Shown here one piece after another: positions 10,299 through 19,872 of a stretch of 64,000 nucleotides of DNA. The notes beneath the pieces were generated by a model. The model searched no databases. It was not told the origin of the DNA and worked only from the letters and a program-made list of their open reading frames with translations. Both the position numbers and the translations under genes were made by a program. The DNA comes from Diadema setosum (taxonomy: Eukaryota; Echinodermata; Echinoidea; Diadematoida; Diadematidae): the NCBI RefSeq assembly GCF_964275005.1, contig NW_027307677.1, positions 62,001 to 126,000 of the forward strand, read 5' to 3'. Positions within the stretch are counted from its first letter, which is position 1. Each line of letters opens with the position of its first letter.

Positions 10299-12621
10299 GT
10301 ATACTGATCCGAAGCTGAGGAAGCCTAATGTTACAATGAGCTGATATCAGATATGTTACTCAAACTTTGCTTCATTTAGAAAAAAAAAAAAGGATGCTGT
10401 AAATAAAAACAAAACTTAGGTACTTTTGAATACTTAAGGTAATGATTAATCACACTACAGACATTGTTGGAGAAACTGAATATTTTTGCAGATAATAGTG
10501 TGAGAACGTTAACGGCACATCAGAAACGTTACCCTCATAATGTCAGATACCTTACCAATAAAATGTATGGTGCAGCAAGGTTAATCGTGATGCACTTTTG
10601 CGCTCGGATTTACAAGGTGTTTGACACAGTTGACAACGTGTTCTATATGACTTGCTAAGAGTACATATTGTAGCTTTAGAGGAATTAAATGATTATTTGA
10701 AGAAAATTGGTTTGAAATGGCCGCTATGTTCAAAATGACGTAAAAGAAAGAGATCCTAACAAAGTGTGATGGCTCATGTACTTTTATTTGGAGCTGATAT
10801 CATTTATATTTATTTGGAGCTGATGGCTCATCTACTTTTATTTGGACATCTTTCTTGTACTTTATTTTGGACATCTCAGTCATTTCAAAACCGATTTCAT
10901 GAAATAAATTCTTCATTCTTCTTCGAGTTGTATGCTCTTAAGTATTTCGTAGAAGTGGATTTCGATTATCTTGCCAAAATGTTAAAACCTAAATACTTAT
11001 CTAAACCAGAACTGTACTATCCCTTTGAATGTGGCATTTAAAAAAAGGGCCGTCAGATACACGTCACAATTCATTTTATTTCTGCTTTGTGTGTGTGTTT
11101 TAACAGTAACATAGACATGATTGAAGGACTTCAAGGGCTGAAGTGTGGTACCCACTTTTTTTTCCAACTTCACAGCAAACGCAACTATACATGAACGGTC
11201 TACCTTTGTTCATTATAGTTTCGCGTTTTATCTACACATAAAATGGGCTTAGTATCATGTTTAAAGTCAAGAGCACATCAATCGTTGCAGGTTTATGTTC
11301 TGAAAATGACAATAGGATTTGATGTCTAATGTTTTTCATCAGGTTTTTGAATCACGTGCTTGAGTGATCGGGGTTTGATGTAAATCGGTAGTTTATTGTG
11401 TTCAATACTTTGTCAGATACGTTACCATCGTTTATTGGTTCTTGAGAACTAATAATATTCATTACGGACAGGAAAAAAGGGACATCGAATTCATGTGTTT
11501 CATTTGCATAAACATTTTCGAATTTCATTCTTACCGTCTTCCGTGTATCATAAGTTTCGGAACTATATCAGAAAAGAAGTATTGTTGATTTGTTGATTTG
11601 TGTATTTCACGCACATCTCAAAGTTTTATTGAAGGGTTATCTAATCTTCTATCTATGACGAGAACATTCTTTACGTTTAAAAGTGCGGTGTTTTAACGAA
11701 AATAATATTGTGATATTCTTACAAGATAAAATGAATATGTTGGCATGATTTGTGTTGGGTTTAGAATTGTAAACGGAACGTCTGATGCGTCAGATACGTT
11801 ACCACACACCGTTCTTCTTTCGATCCGAAATGCATTTAATCTGGTAGAGATGTTACCTGGCATTTGCTATTTATGAGAAGTATAATACTATTCTTGTTCA
11901 TCAAGTTTCATGCACAATCAATGGGATTATTGATATACAGTAGTTCAATTATGCAGCTTAAAAATTAGATTAGGGTATATTTTAAGCCGAAATATGTATA
12001 TTGTCTTGATTTTTTTAGCCTTCACTTTATAAATTGCGATCATTTTTATTACAGATTAGATCAAGGCTAACTCCAAAAACTTTCCATGATGTTTGTACAT
12101 GTTTAAAGCTTGTAGTTTTACATTAGCATTGCCATTTTAAAGCAAGAAATAGCAGACAATCAACAGTTTTCCAAGAAGCTACCTCTGGTAACGTATGTGA
12201 TATTTGGTTTTAACATGCAAAAAAGACTCCACGTTTGGAAATGTTTCCAGAAAAAGAATGAGCTCTATAAAATCCCCCATTGAATGTTTTGTTTTCCTAA
12301 GGAATTAAAGTTTCTGACCTGATAAAATGAATGAAATCTTTGTTGTTGAATTTTTGGCATTTTGTACAACTGTAATTGCACACTTTTTTTTTTGGGGGGG
12401 GGGGGAGAATGACCCTTGTATTGTTGTACTGTTTATATGTCCAATAATCCTGTTTTCCCCATTCTCTTTGGACTAAATGCATATTCGCAAAATTTGTGAT
12501 GCATTTCCCTTTCAGAGTCACAAACAAGCATACCTGTGATAGGCCCTACTCGTAAAGGATATACAATTTGAGTGTCATTATTTGGTTTTACCTGCTCAAA
12601 TCTCTGTGTGAACCAAACCAG
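10299..12621. other. Gene-free stretch upstream of the Ig exons
   Basis: This is AT-rich sequence without a convincing exon. The phrase gtcagatacgttacc or close variants recurs near 10541, 11413 and 11798, hinting at an old dispersed or tandem repeat. A short G-run follows a T-run near 12385-12405. No signal-peptide exon could be supported. Confidence 0.45.
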
Positions 12622-12927
12622 AATTCCAAGTGCAGACAACTCCCAGATTGACAGTGTGGATGGGGGAGACCGCTTCACTGCCATGTGGGCTTCCTTACAA
12701 ACCCTATCGAGTCCAGTGGGTCAATGGATCCCGTGGAGAGGTGGTGTCGAGTTGTACAAATGGTACCATCAATTTCCCCTCTGGCGGAACGGGGAGATTC
12801 AGCATGGGAGAAGATTTTAGCCTCATGATAAGTGAAGTTAGTGTCCCGGACGAAGCAATATTTACGTGCGAAGTTTTGTCCCTCGACTCCAGAAAATGGA
12901 GGAACTCGACACAGCTCATTGTGAATG
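12622..12927 (+). CDS. Ig superfamily receptor, exon for Ig domain 1 (V-type)
   Basis: A 306 bp exon bounded by an AG acceptor and a GT donor, symmetric phase 1-1 as is typical of one-domain Ig exons. The frame runs from FQVQTTPRLTV to STQLIVN. It has the strand-B cysteine (ASLPCGL), a strand-C tryptophan (RVQWVNGS), and the strand-F motif DEAIFTCEV with the second cysteine, so the disulfide-linked Ig fold is complete. NGS, NGT and NST are potential N-glycosylation sites, fitting an extracellular domain. The next exon in phase is the second Ig domain at 13781. The signal-peptide exon is not seen. A cell-surface recognition or adhesion role is inferred from the fold; the family member is not recognised. 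Confidence 0.85.
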
Positions 12928-13780
12928 GTAATTATGTTTGCGACCTCTCATAGAGATAAATATGCAAGTTGAGATTTTGCTTCATTTTGCCTCCCTCAGG
13001 TTCTCTGACATGTGACAGATCTTTACAACATTTTACAACTTACAAAAAGTACAGAACAATCAACAGTGATGTCACAAATTCCTTAAGACTGAACAGAATG
13101 ACTTGTGTAACAGTTACTCATGCAGACAATGAATCAAAACATACACTTGCATGTTACAACACGGAAATTGAAAAGGAGGAAAACAAGGGCACAGAAATGT
13201 GTTTCACATTTTCTTCCCTTGTACTCAATACACAGCATGATTTGGACGAGAGACATTGTTTTTGTATCAAGTATTCCGTCGTACGACGATAAGAGAGAGA
13301 GAGAGAGAGAGAAAGAGAGAACCTTTCATATGTGTCATCTGCGCAGTTTTGTGATATCAATGCAGGACTCAACTTTAGCGGTAACCTCTGGCCCGGGGCC
13401 ACAAGAAAAAGAAAAAGAAAAAGAAGAAAAAAAAAAACAAAACCAAAAAACAACCCTAATCTACAACACACACGTTAGAAGATAAACGCAACAAGAACAT
13501 GACAATAAAAGAGATGTATTACCTGAACACATAACTTACATTTGCTTCTTCAACAGTAATAATTTAAATCTTCGCTTAAAACATTGAAAGATGGACTTAT
13601 TTCGACTTCAAGAAGCAAACTGTTCAAAATTATTTGTCCTCTATATGTAACAGAATGTATACCATCAAGACTTTGTACATCAAGACTAAATACTGCAATG
13701 TGAATCGCCACTTGGAAAAATGTGAAGTATGAGTAAAAATAATATGCATCTTTTTTATCCGTGTTTTTTACAAATTGCAG
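12928..13780 (+). other. Intron between the two Ig exons
   Basis: It holds a (GA)n microsatellite (13291-13321) and an A-rich tract (about 13405-13455). The acceptor before 13781 has a good pyrimidine tract. Open frames here come from the simple repeats. Confidence 0.6.
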
Positions 13781-14104
13781 CCTACGGGAAGGGCCCTATC
13801 TTGAATGGGTGTCAAGGAAGTGAGTCCTGCAGAGTAGAAGTGAGAAGTAGAGAATTCCAACTCTCGTGCACAGTACGGGGGGCAAAACCAGACGTCAACA
13901 TGTCATTAACAGCGGCTGGGAAATCTGTCCTTACGCTCCAGCAAGTGACCTTTGAAAGACGGAAGGACGGAACCCGCGACCAATCCATAGATGCAAAGGT
14001 TCAAATGACTTCCGACAAGAGTGCAGAGACCTTCACGTGCCTGGCCAGTGGAGTGGCTGTTCATGGGACTAGAAGCGCGACGAAAACGGTGATCGTGACG
14101 TCAG
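13781..14104 (+). CDS. Ig superfamily receptor, exon for Ig domain 2 (C2/I-like)
   Basis: A 324 bp exon with acceptor ttgcag and donor gtataa, again phase 1-1. It continues the frame of the first Ig exon through a split alanine codon. The peptide runs YGKGPILNGCQGSESC through REFQLSCTVRG to AETFTCLASG and KTVIVTS. The cysteines in LSCTV and FTCLA are the canonical B- and F-strand pair; two extra cysteines near the start (CQGSESC) may form a second disulfide. The core tryptophan is not evident, so the domain is divergent. One potential N-glycan (NMS) lies between the strands. It is followed by several kilobases of intron and then the transmembrane exon. Confidence 0.85.
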
Positions 14105-14846
14105 GTATAAACTGATTTATTGAAAGGAAAGTCTACTTCATATTCAGTTGAGATTTATTCGTAACAAGCAAAGTCTAACAAAGACAAAAATGAAAGTTTC
14201 TTTGAAAGCTAGCTAAACAGAAATTGTCTGTAATTTGCAAAATTATGCCAGTCAGTGGCCCAAATTTCACGAAGGAGGTAGAATCTTTGTCCATGGTGTA
14301 AACCAAGAGTGTACCACCTTCGGTCACATAGATTATGTGAATTGATAGAAGAAAAAAAAAAAAAAAAAAACACAACACAAATATGTTGTCATGACATAAC
14401 TCTCCCCCGAAAGTTTGTACACGGAAATATCATATGATATTTAGACAACGTTGTGATGACATAATCATAAAGCCATTACATTTATGTCAGTTCAAAAAAC
14501 AAAACAAAATGCAAACACACATTACGCAGGTGTTCCAAAAGGGAATAATGTTGGATTTTCTTTGTCACGGTTTCAGTAATCGTCCATGCATGCCATCACA
14601 AAATGTTGTACTCTTAATTCTTTCCAGGCAATGTAGCACCAAAACTTGTATCAATCCATAAATTTTGAATGGATAGTCAGATATTCATCCATTTACGCTA
14701 ATACATTCTACTAAAATTTGCTGTATTCAACTCATTCCATATGTATGATTTATTTTGAGTTTCATTACTCTTTAAGACATTTCAAACGTCAAGCTTCTGT
14801 TTGAGAATCAAAGATTTGTCAAGTATTCCTTTGTGCTTTTTTTCAG

Positions 14847-14867
14847 TATCTGAGAGTAATGAATAAA
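14847..14867 (+). CDS. Possible alternative terminal exon (secreted form)
   Basis: A strong acceptor (T-rich tract then cag) 740 bp after Ig exon 2 opens a phase-1 frame reading VSESNE followed by TAA. The stop overlaps an AATAAA hexamer at 14862-14867. If used, it would end the protein after the second Ig domain without a membrane anchor. This rests on splice and poly(A) signals alone. Confidence 0.25.
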
Positions 14868-14938
14868 GGATTGTATGTTTGGCAGCTCTACTAAATACTT
14901 GTTTGTTTAAAGAAGATTCATTGACTGCTCTTTTTTAG

Positions 14939-15195
14939 ACAATGACAAAAATACAACAAATGAGAATTCCCGTTTAGAGAATAGATTTGATTACAAAAAG
15001 TTAACAGACAGAACCAATGTATTGACGCCACTGTGCCCTGGACAGCCACACCTTTGTGATGATGTGGAATATACTTGGTATTATATGTTTCTATACCGTT
15101 TTTCATATGCACCTCTAGTGAAAGAGTCTTTACACTGTCAGCAGTCGGAGGTATTGTATGTATTGCCCTATAAATTGCTTGTAGTGAGTCTATAA
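14939..15195 (+). CDS. Possible further exon, open phase-1 frame of about 85 codons
   Basis: A good acceptor (gctcttttttag) opens a phase-1 frame that stays open for 85 codons in AT-rich DNA and ends in TAA at 15193-15195. It contains LTPLCPGQPHLCDDVEYTWYY and then LHCQQS, a C...W...C spacing loosely like an Ig domain. There is no ATG, as expected of an internal exon. A donor-like GTGAGT lies at 15184, just before the stop. It could be a third divergent Ig segment, a decayed exon, a terminal exon or chance. Confidence 0.35.
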
Positions 15196-15929
15196 GCCCT
15201 CTGCAGACGAGCTGTGTAGACCTTAAAAAAATAAAGGAGCATGTAAGATACAGGTTTACTTCCTATAAAGTTTGGTATGATTTTGATGTCATTAAATTTT
15301 ATACGTACTATAGTGTAATTGTCCGCATCAGTCTGGTGCTATCATTATGATCTGTCACTTTGGAATGAAGTGAGCTCGTCCTAAAAATGTATTAAGCAAA
15401 CACACAATTATGGACACAGATAGACCAGAAATATCTAATTCCATGGTAACTCAATGAATTCTTTGTATTCTAAATAGTATGTTTGAAGTCTCCCAGACCT
15501 CCAAGCTGTTGTGCAATTAGAGGAAATATCTACATTTTTTTAACCATCCCTGGAGTTTGTTTCTTGAATTGAATTGAACAACTGCAACTGCACTGGTCTT
15601 ACACTCGAGACACAGTAAACAGTTCCAATACATTTATTTTCATATATCACTTGAGATAAATTTCATCGAGATACATTAAAAAAGAATACAAATCAAGCAA
15701 GATACAAAATATGTTATAAATCGGGTAATGAACAGAAAGTGTGTCAGCGTATATAATGTACATAAGACAATTCTCTATAACTTGTGAAATATATGATGGA
15801 ACCGCAAAAGCAAAGCTTGTAAGGGCAGGTTTCTACAGGTATTTCTTATTTTCATTCATAATTTTACTCTGCAGTCCAATTGGACCTGCTCTTTCTTTCC
15901 TACTTTTGAGTGAAATCATCCCTATTTTA
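15196..15929. other. Gene-free intron sequence
   Basis: AT-rich sequence without splice-bounded frames or repeat structure that I can name. Confidence 0.45.
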
Positions 15930-16260
15930 ATGCCTCCACTACGAAGTGTCGCCAGAGGCATAATGGTTTGGATTGTCTGTCCTTCCGTCCTTCTGTCCGT
16001 CCGTCATCAATTTTGTGGACAGCGTAATTTAAGAACCATTTGAAGTATCCAAACGAAACTTGGCAGATGTATGAGTGTATGAAGTTGTGCCTGTCAACTT
16101 TTGGTTGCACATGCACTAGGGCAGTCACTGTCTTGTGTGACCAAAATATCCAAATTGGGACGAGTATCTCGTGTAACTCTGAAAGCCTTGCAGGTATACT
16201 CATCTCGTTATTAGTGCATAATTTAATCGTGTTTGTCAAAGCCTTTCTGGTGACATTTCA
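15930..16260. repeat. Dispersed repeat of the 'tgcctcc...gtccgtccg' type
   Basis: It begins tgcctccactacgaagtgtc, followed by gaggcataatggttt and ccttccgtccttctgtccg, and then a phrase about a test animal-style 'aaacttggcag' motif. The opening matches the start of the repeat at 46083, so both belong to one dispersed family. No coding capacity was recognised. Confidence 0.5.
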
Positions 16261-16261
16261 A

Positions 16262-16268
16262 GTGATAT

Positions 16269-16320
<52 letters not shown>

Positions 16321-16715
16321 CCCTAGTTGGCACCTTAGGGAGACATATTTCGGGGAAGTGTCTTCATTAGGGAGACAACTGGTCATTAAGGAGACAATTT
16401 TCGTGTCTCCATTGCGTAAACTGCCATTGAACATGTAATAATAAATTTGCATATAAAACAAATGGAAATGTCTTCCAAATGACCCATCTAGGAGTATATA
16501 TGTATATATATATCCCTAGTTGGCACCTTAGGGAGACATATTGGGGGGAAGTGTCTTCATTAGGGAGACAACTGGTCATTAAGGAGACAATTTTCGTGTC
16601 TCCATTGCGTAAATTGCCATTGAACATGTATTTTAAAATTTGCATATAAAACAAATGGAAATGTCTTCCAAATGACCCATCTAGGAGTATATATATATAT
16701 ATATATATATATACA
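16262..16715. repeat. TA microsatellites flanking a 193 bp tandem duplication
   Basis: Two nearly identical units start at 16321 and 16514 (ccctagttggcacc), each preceded by an (AT)n run, with a third (AT)n run after the second. The frames read here are repeats of the unit and TA translations, not genes. Confidence 0.8.
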
Positions 16716-17559
16716 TTATGTTAATTAAGGGTCATGGGTGATGTGTGTCACCCCGCACGGAGTGAAATCTTTCATGACCAAAACTTAACTTACAAAATCT
16801 GTGAATTCTTAGAAGCTAGAATGTTCAGTATTCTATGAGACACGTATTAGAGTTTTGAGAATAAGACATTACTCATAAATTTGATAAATTTCTAATTTCC
16901 CAGTGTTTTGGAACGTATCTTTGCTGCAAACATGAACTTCACGTGAAATTGCAGGTACATTTTATAACTTATATAAATATTCAAGGTGCAAATTGTTCTT
17001 CTTTTATGTGTCTTTATTTCTAAACTCAGCTGAGCTAAATTTTTTTGCAATGTAAGATGAAACTATCGATAGCTGATAAGTGAAATAATTAATTGTAAGC
17101 TTCATTTAGCCAAGGTTTTCATCATTCAGTCTTTGTACATTTCCTTAGTAAGAGACAATCAAACTAGCTTTTTTTCATGGGAAAAAATATCAGTGCTCAG
17201 GTTTTTAGTGGGCACAAACTTTTCCTGGTTTGTGGTCATAATTTTATGTGTGCCATTTAAAGATAATCAAAGAAAGACCATTCTTCCTTTATGTCAATGC
17301 AAATGGACATGAGCACAGTGAGGGCCTAGGGTTGGTAAAAGTTTCAGTTGAGATGGGGCTTTAGGTTTCCAACGTTTCTTGATGTTGATTTCCTTTTTTT
17401 TCAGATAATGAGAAACTTCTTACAAAGCATGAAAGAGCTTAATATAGTTGATTAAGATTTTAAGAGGAATTCAAAGTTTATTTTATGGAAATTGATTTTA
17501 TTGAAATTAATTTTAAAATGACTTTTGCCCTACTCTATTATTTAGCATACCATCCAAAT
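16716..17559. other. Gene-free intron sequence
   Basis: AT-rich sequence; nothing beyond short frames. Confidence 0.45.
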
Positions 17560-17770
17560 GAAATTTTGTTCAAGCAAAGTAAACTTAACACATTTTGTGG
17601 CAAGCTTGTGATTGTTATTGTTCATACCAGTTGTGTGATAACTGTCATCTCACATTGTCAAGACACATGTGTACTCTAGACCTATTGGGAGAGCCATGTA
17701 TTATGGTGGAGCCATACTAGTTGCTATGCATATACTATATATATTTCTAGTTCAGGGAGAAAGGTCGGGA
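17560..17770. repeat. Dispersed repeat shared with 48060-48290
   Basis: Phrases such as cctattgggagag, catgtattatggtgga and gtgataactgtcatc recur in the same order near 48190-48290. This is one repeat family lying in both parts of the window. Confidence 0.5.
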
Positions 17771-17834
17771 GGTCTGTTCACTATCATCATTTCTTTTAAA
17801 TACTTTTATTTCTGCTCTTCCTCATATGATACAG

Positions 17835-17963
17835 AGAGATGGTCTACTACCGCAATCATCGCATCCATAGCCACACCTGTCATAGGGATTATCACCTTGA
17901 CGTTTATTTGTTTGTGGCGTTTCTGTCCCCTTTTCCAGCGTGCTGTTCTCCTTTTCGCACGAG
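17835..17963 (+). CDS. Ig superfamily receptor, transmembrane exon
   Basis: A 129 bp phase 1-1 exon (acceptor gatacag, donor gtgaat). It reads RWSTTAIIASIATPVIG and on into ITLTFICLW, followed by RFCPLFQRAVLLFAR. About 22 hydrophobic residues followed by basic residues make a type I membrane span with the stop-transfer side in the cytoplasm. The matching phase with both Ig exons and the order Ig-Ig-TM support one gene. Without splicing the frame would stop seven residues later, consistent with an intron there. The juxtamembrane cysteine (RFC) could be lipid-modified, which is inference. Confidence 0.75.
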
Positions 17964-18932
17964 GTGAATTTTTCAGTCTTTTTTGCTAGATGTTGGAGTG
18001 CCATCATTTATCTGCTTTATGTCAACACAAAGACTATGCAAATGTATTGAAAAGTTTGCTTTAATATGGGTAGCTATGTACCGGTGACATCTCAGTAAGA
18101 GTAACTTTTTTAACGCCAATAATCATTAATTCACAAATATAGCAAAATGTTTACCTTTGAATTCAACCAATACCATGTAGTTTTGTGAATTTCCTCATTG
18201 TATTTATAAGTACATAAATTAGTATAATACAAACCCCGGCTATATATAGCCTGCATGTTTGCACACACTCTCGTATTTGGGTGCTAAACATAGTAGTATG
18301 GATGGGGAAAAGTAACGGCAGAAATATAGCTTAGAGAGGAAATCGACCCCAAAAATAAGTAAGGTTCAAAAGAAAGAGAAAAATACTCCCTACAGAACGA
18401 TACAAAAAATGACAAATATCGAATAAAAAATGAGAAAATATGTCATTTTGAAATTTCGATTTTTTTTTTCGAAAATTATTTCTTGACCAGTGCTTATGAT
18501 TTTAAACATTGAAGTTATCCCGAAAATATACTCGACAATGGAGAGAAAAAAAGGGGCAATCTTTAATAAGAGCACATTTGCATTTACTATTCACACAGCT
18601 CTTTTTCACATGCATTCTTTTCTATGCCTGCATCTGGTTGTCTGTCAATCTGTCCGCCTGTCTTCTGCCCGTACTAGGGAGCTTTAGATTTTAGACGCGC
18701 GGACGTTCAAAGGAAATAAAAAACATGTTCTGAGCGTGCGCAGTAGCGCGCGTAAAGTCAATCTATTTTCAGCTTGCGTCGCCTGAGTTTTTCACTACGC
18801 GTACTGGGCTATTTTCACGTCCGCACAGTTTGCGACGTAGAGAGCTTCTTCATGCACTGATCATATGGGGGCGCGATTTTGTTTTTTATTCGTTGCGTCC
18901 ATACAGCTGTATTTAAGAGCTCTATGGTTGCG
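17964..18932. other. Gene-free intron sequence
   Basis: The sequence is AT-rich up to about 18680, then switches to a GC-rich, CpG-containing stretch (18690-18860) without an open frame. The change in composition suggests the edge of an inserted repeat. Confidence 0.45.
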
Positions 18933-19056
18933 TCCAAAGAGATTTTTCTCCTCCCCACCACTAGAGGGCGGACTCTACAATGGAGTCAGTGATTTCCAAA
19001 GAGATTTTTCTCCTCCCCACCACTAGAGGGCGGACTCTACAATGGAGTCAGTGATT
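18933..19056. repeat. 62 bp tandem duplication carrying CTCF-like motifs
   Basis: The 62 bp unit beginning tccaaagagatttttctc occurs twice, at 18933 and 18995, with no difference that I see. Each copy contains CCACTAGAGGGCGG, which fits the CTCF core consensus CCASYAGRKGGCRS at every position. CTCF is conserved in bilaterians, but binding here is only inferred. Confidence 0.7.
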
Positions 19057-19076
19057 TCATGGGGGCCGCCGGCGTG

Positions 19077-19297
19077 TTTTTTTTAGACGGCACAGATTGG
19101 GGAAACTAAAAATCTATCGGGGACCCTATCCCTAAACCTAACCCTAATCCTAATCCTAACCCTAACCATCAAACCCTAACCCTAACCCTAACCCCAACCC
19201 TAACCCTAACCATAACCATAACCAAAAACCCTAACCCAACGTTTTTCCCATAGGTTTAACACGCACCATGCCCTAATCTGTGCCGTCTTAAAAAAAA
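19077..19297. repeat. Interstitial telomere-like CCCTAA tract between inverted repeats
   Basis: About 117 bp (19124-19240) is a degenerate CCCTAA array. It is enclosed by a T-run plus agacggcacagatt on the left and aatctgtgccgtct plus an A-run on the right, an inverted repeat of over 20 bp. The array is thus part of a bounded element and not a bare chromosome end. Confidence 0.75.
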
Positions 19298-19659
19298 CGG
19301 TACCCAGTACACATAGACTCTGAAATACTAGAACTAGGACTTAACTAGGACTACTGAGCAGTCAAGGAGTAGGTTCTACGTGGCAGTCCAAGTTTTGATG
19401 AGTAGGCCCTACACTCACTCACCGTCGACATTGCAGCTGTTAGGCCCTATGTGCACAGCGCTAAGGCACAGCGTAACGTTACATACCCTGCTGCCAGAAC
19501 TTGAAGAAAGTCCAGACGAAAGTCCAGACCCCAGATCTAGATCTGGGGCCCGTTGCATAAAAGTTACAATTATGGTAACTTTGCCATCCAATGGTAACTA
19601 CCATTGCAACACTACTCAACAGCCAATCAAAATCAAGAATTCCATGGCAGTTACCATTG

Positions 19660-19860
19660 TGTAGTAGTAGCGCCCCCTAGCGGTTTCACCCTAACCCCCC
19701 CCCCCCCCTGTGTACAGGGGAGGTATAAAAGGGATTGCCAGTGCGCGCATCCCTCAGTTGTGACCTGGAACCTGATTGAAAGACATACTGACTGAGCTAC
19801 AAGACAAGTTACAGTTGCAACTCACCAGTAGTGCCGGTAAGTACTACCGTTACTACAACA
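19660..19860 (+). repeat. 5' LTR of the second LTR element
   Basis: It matches 25694-25895 except for the length of a C run. It carries a TATA box, a CTCF-like motif on its reverse strand (cgccccctagcgg, 19671-19683) and a splice-donor-like ggtaagtac near its end (about 19837). Confidence 0.95.
19724..19730 (+). promoter_or_regulatory. TATA box in the 5' LTR
   Basis: TATAAAA lies within aggtataaaaggg near the middle of the 201 bp LTR, the expected place for the U3 promoter. The same box is in the 3' LTR. Confidence 0.6.
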
Positions 19861-19861
19861 G

Positions 19862-19872
19862 TGGCGTCACGG
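19862..19872 (+). other. Probable primer-binding site
   Basis: TGGCGTCACGG begins one base after the 5' LTR. TGG is complementary to a tRNA CCA end, and the rest resembles a serine-type tRNA 3' end, though I am unsure of the isotype. Confidence 0.5.

Noticed and set aside
10766-11041. Hydrophobic frame (MAHLLLFGHLSC) as signal-peptide exon for the Ig gene
   Set aside because: It comes from a local duplication of gatggctcat..acttttatttgga and lacks a convincing donor in the right phase.
13154-13471. Minus-strand frame with a Phe/Leu-rich run
   Set aside because: It is produced by the (GA)n and A-rich simple repeats inside the intron between the Ig exons.
19124-19240. True telomere or chromosome end
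   Set aside because: The array is short, degenerate, internal to the sequence and enclosed by inverted repeats.
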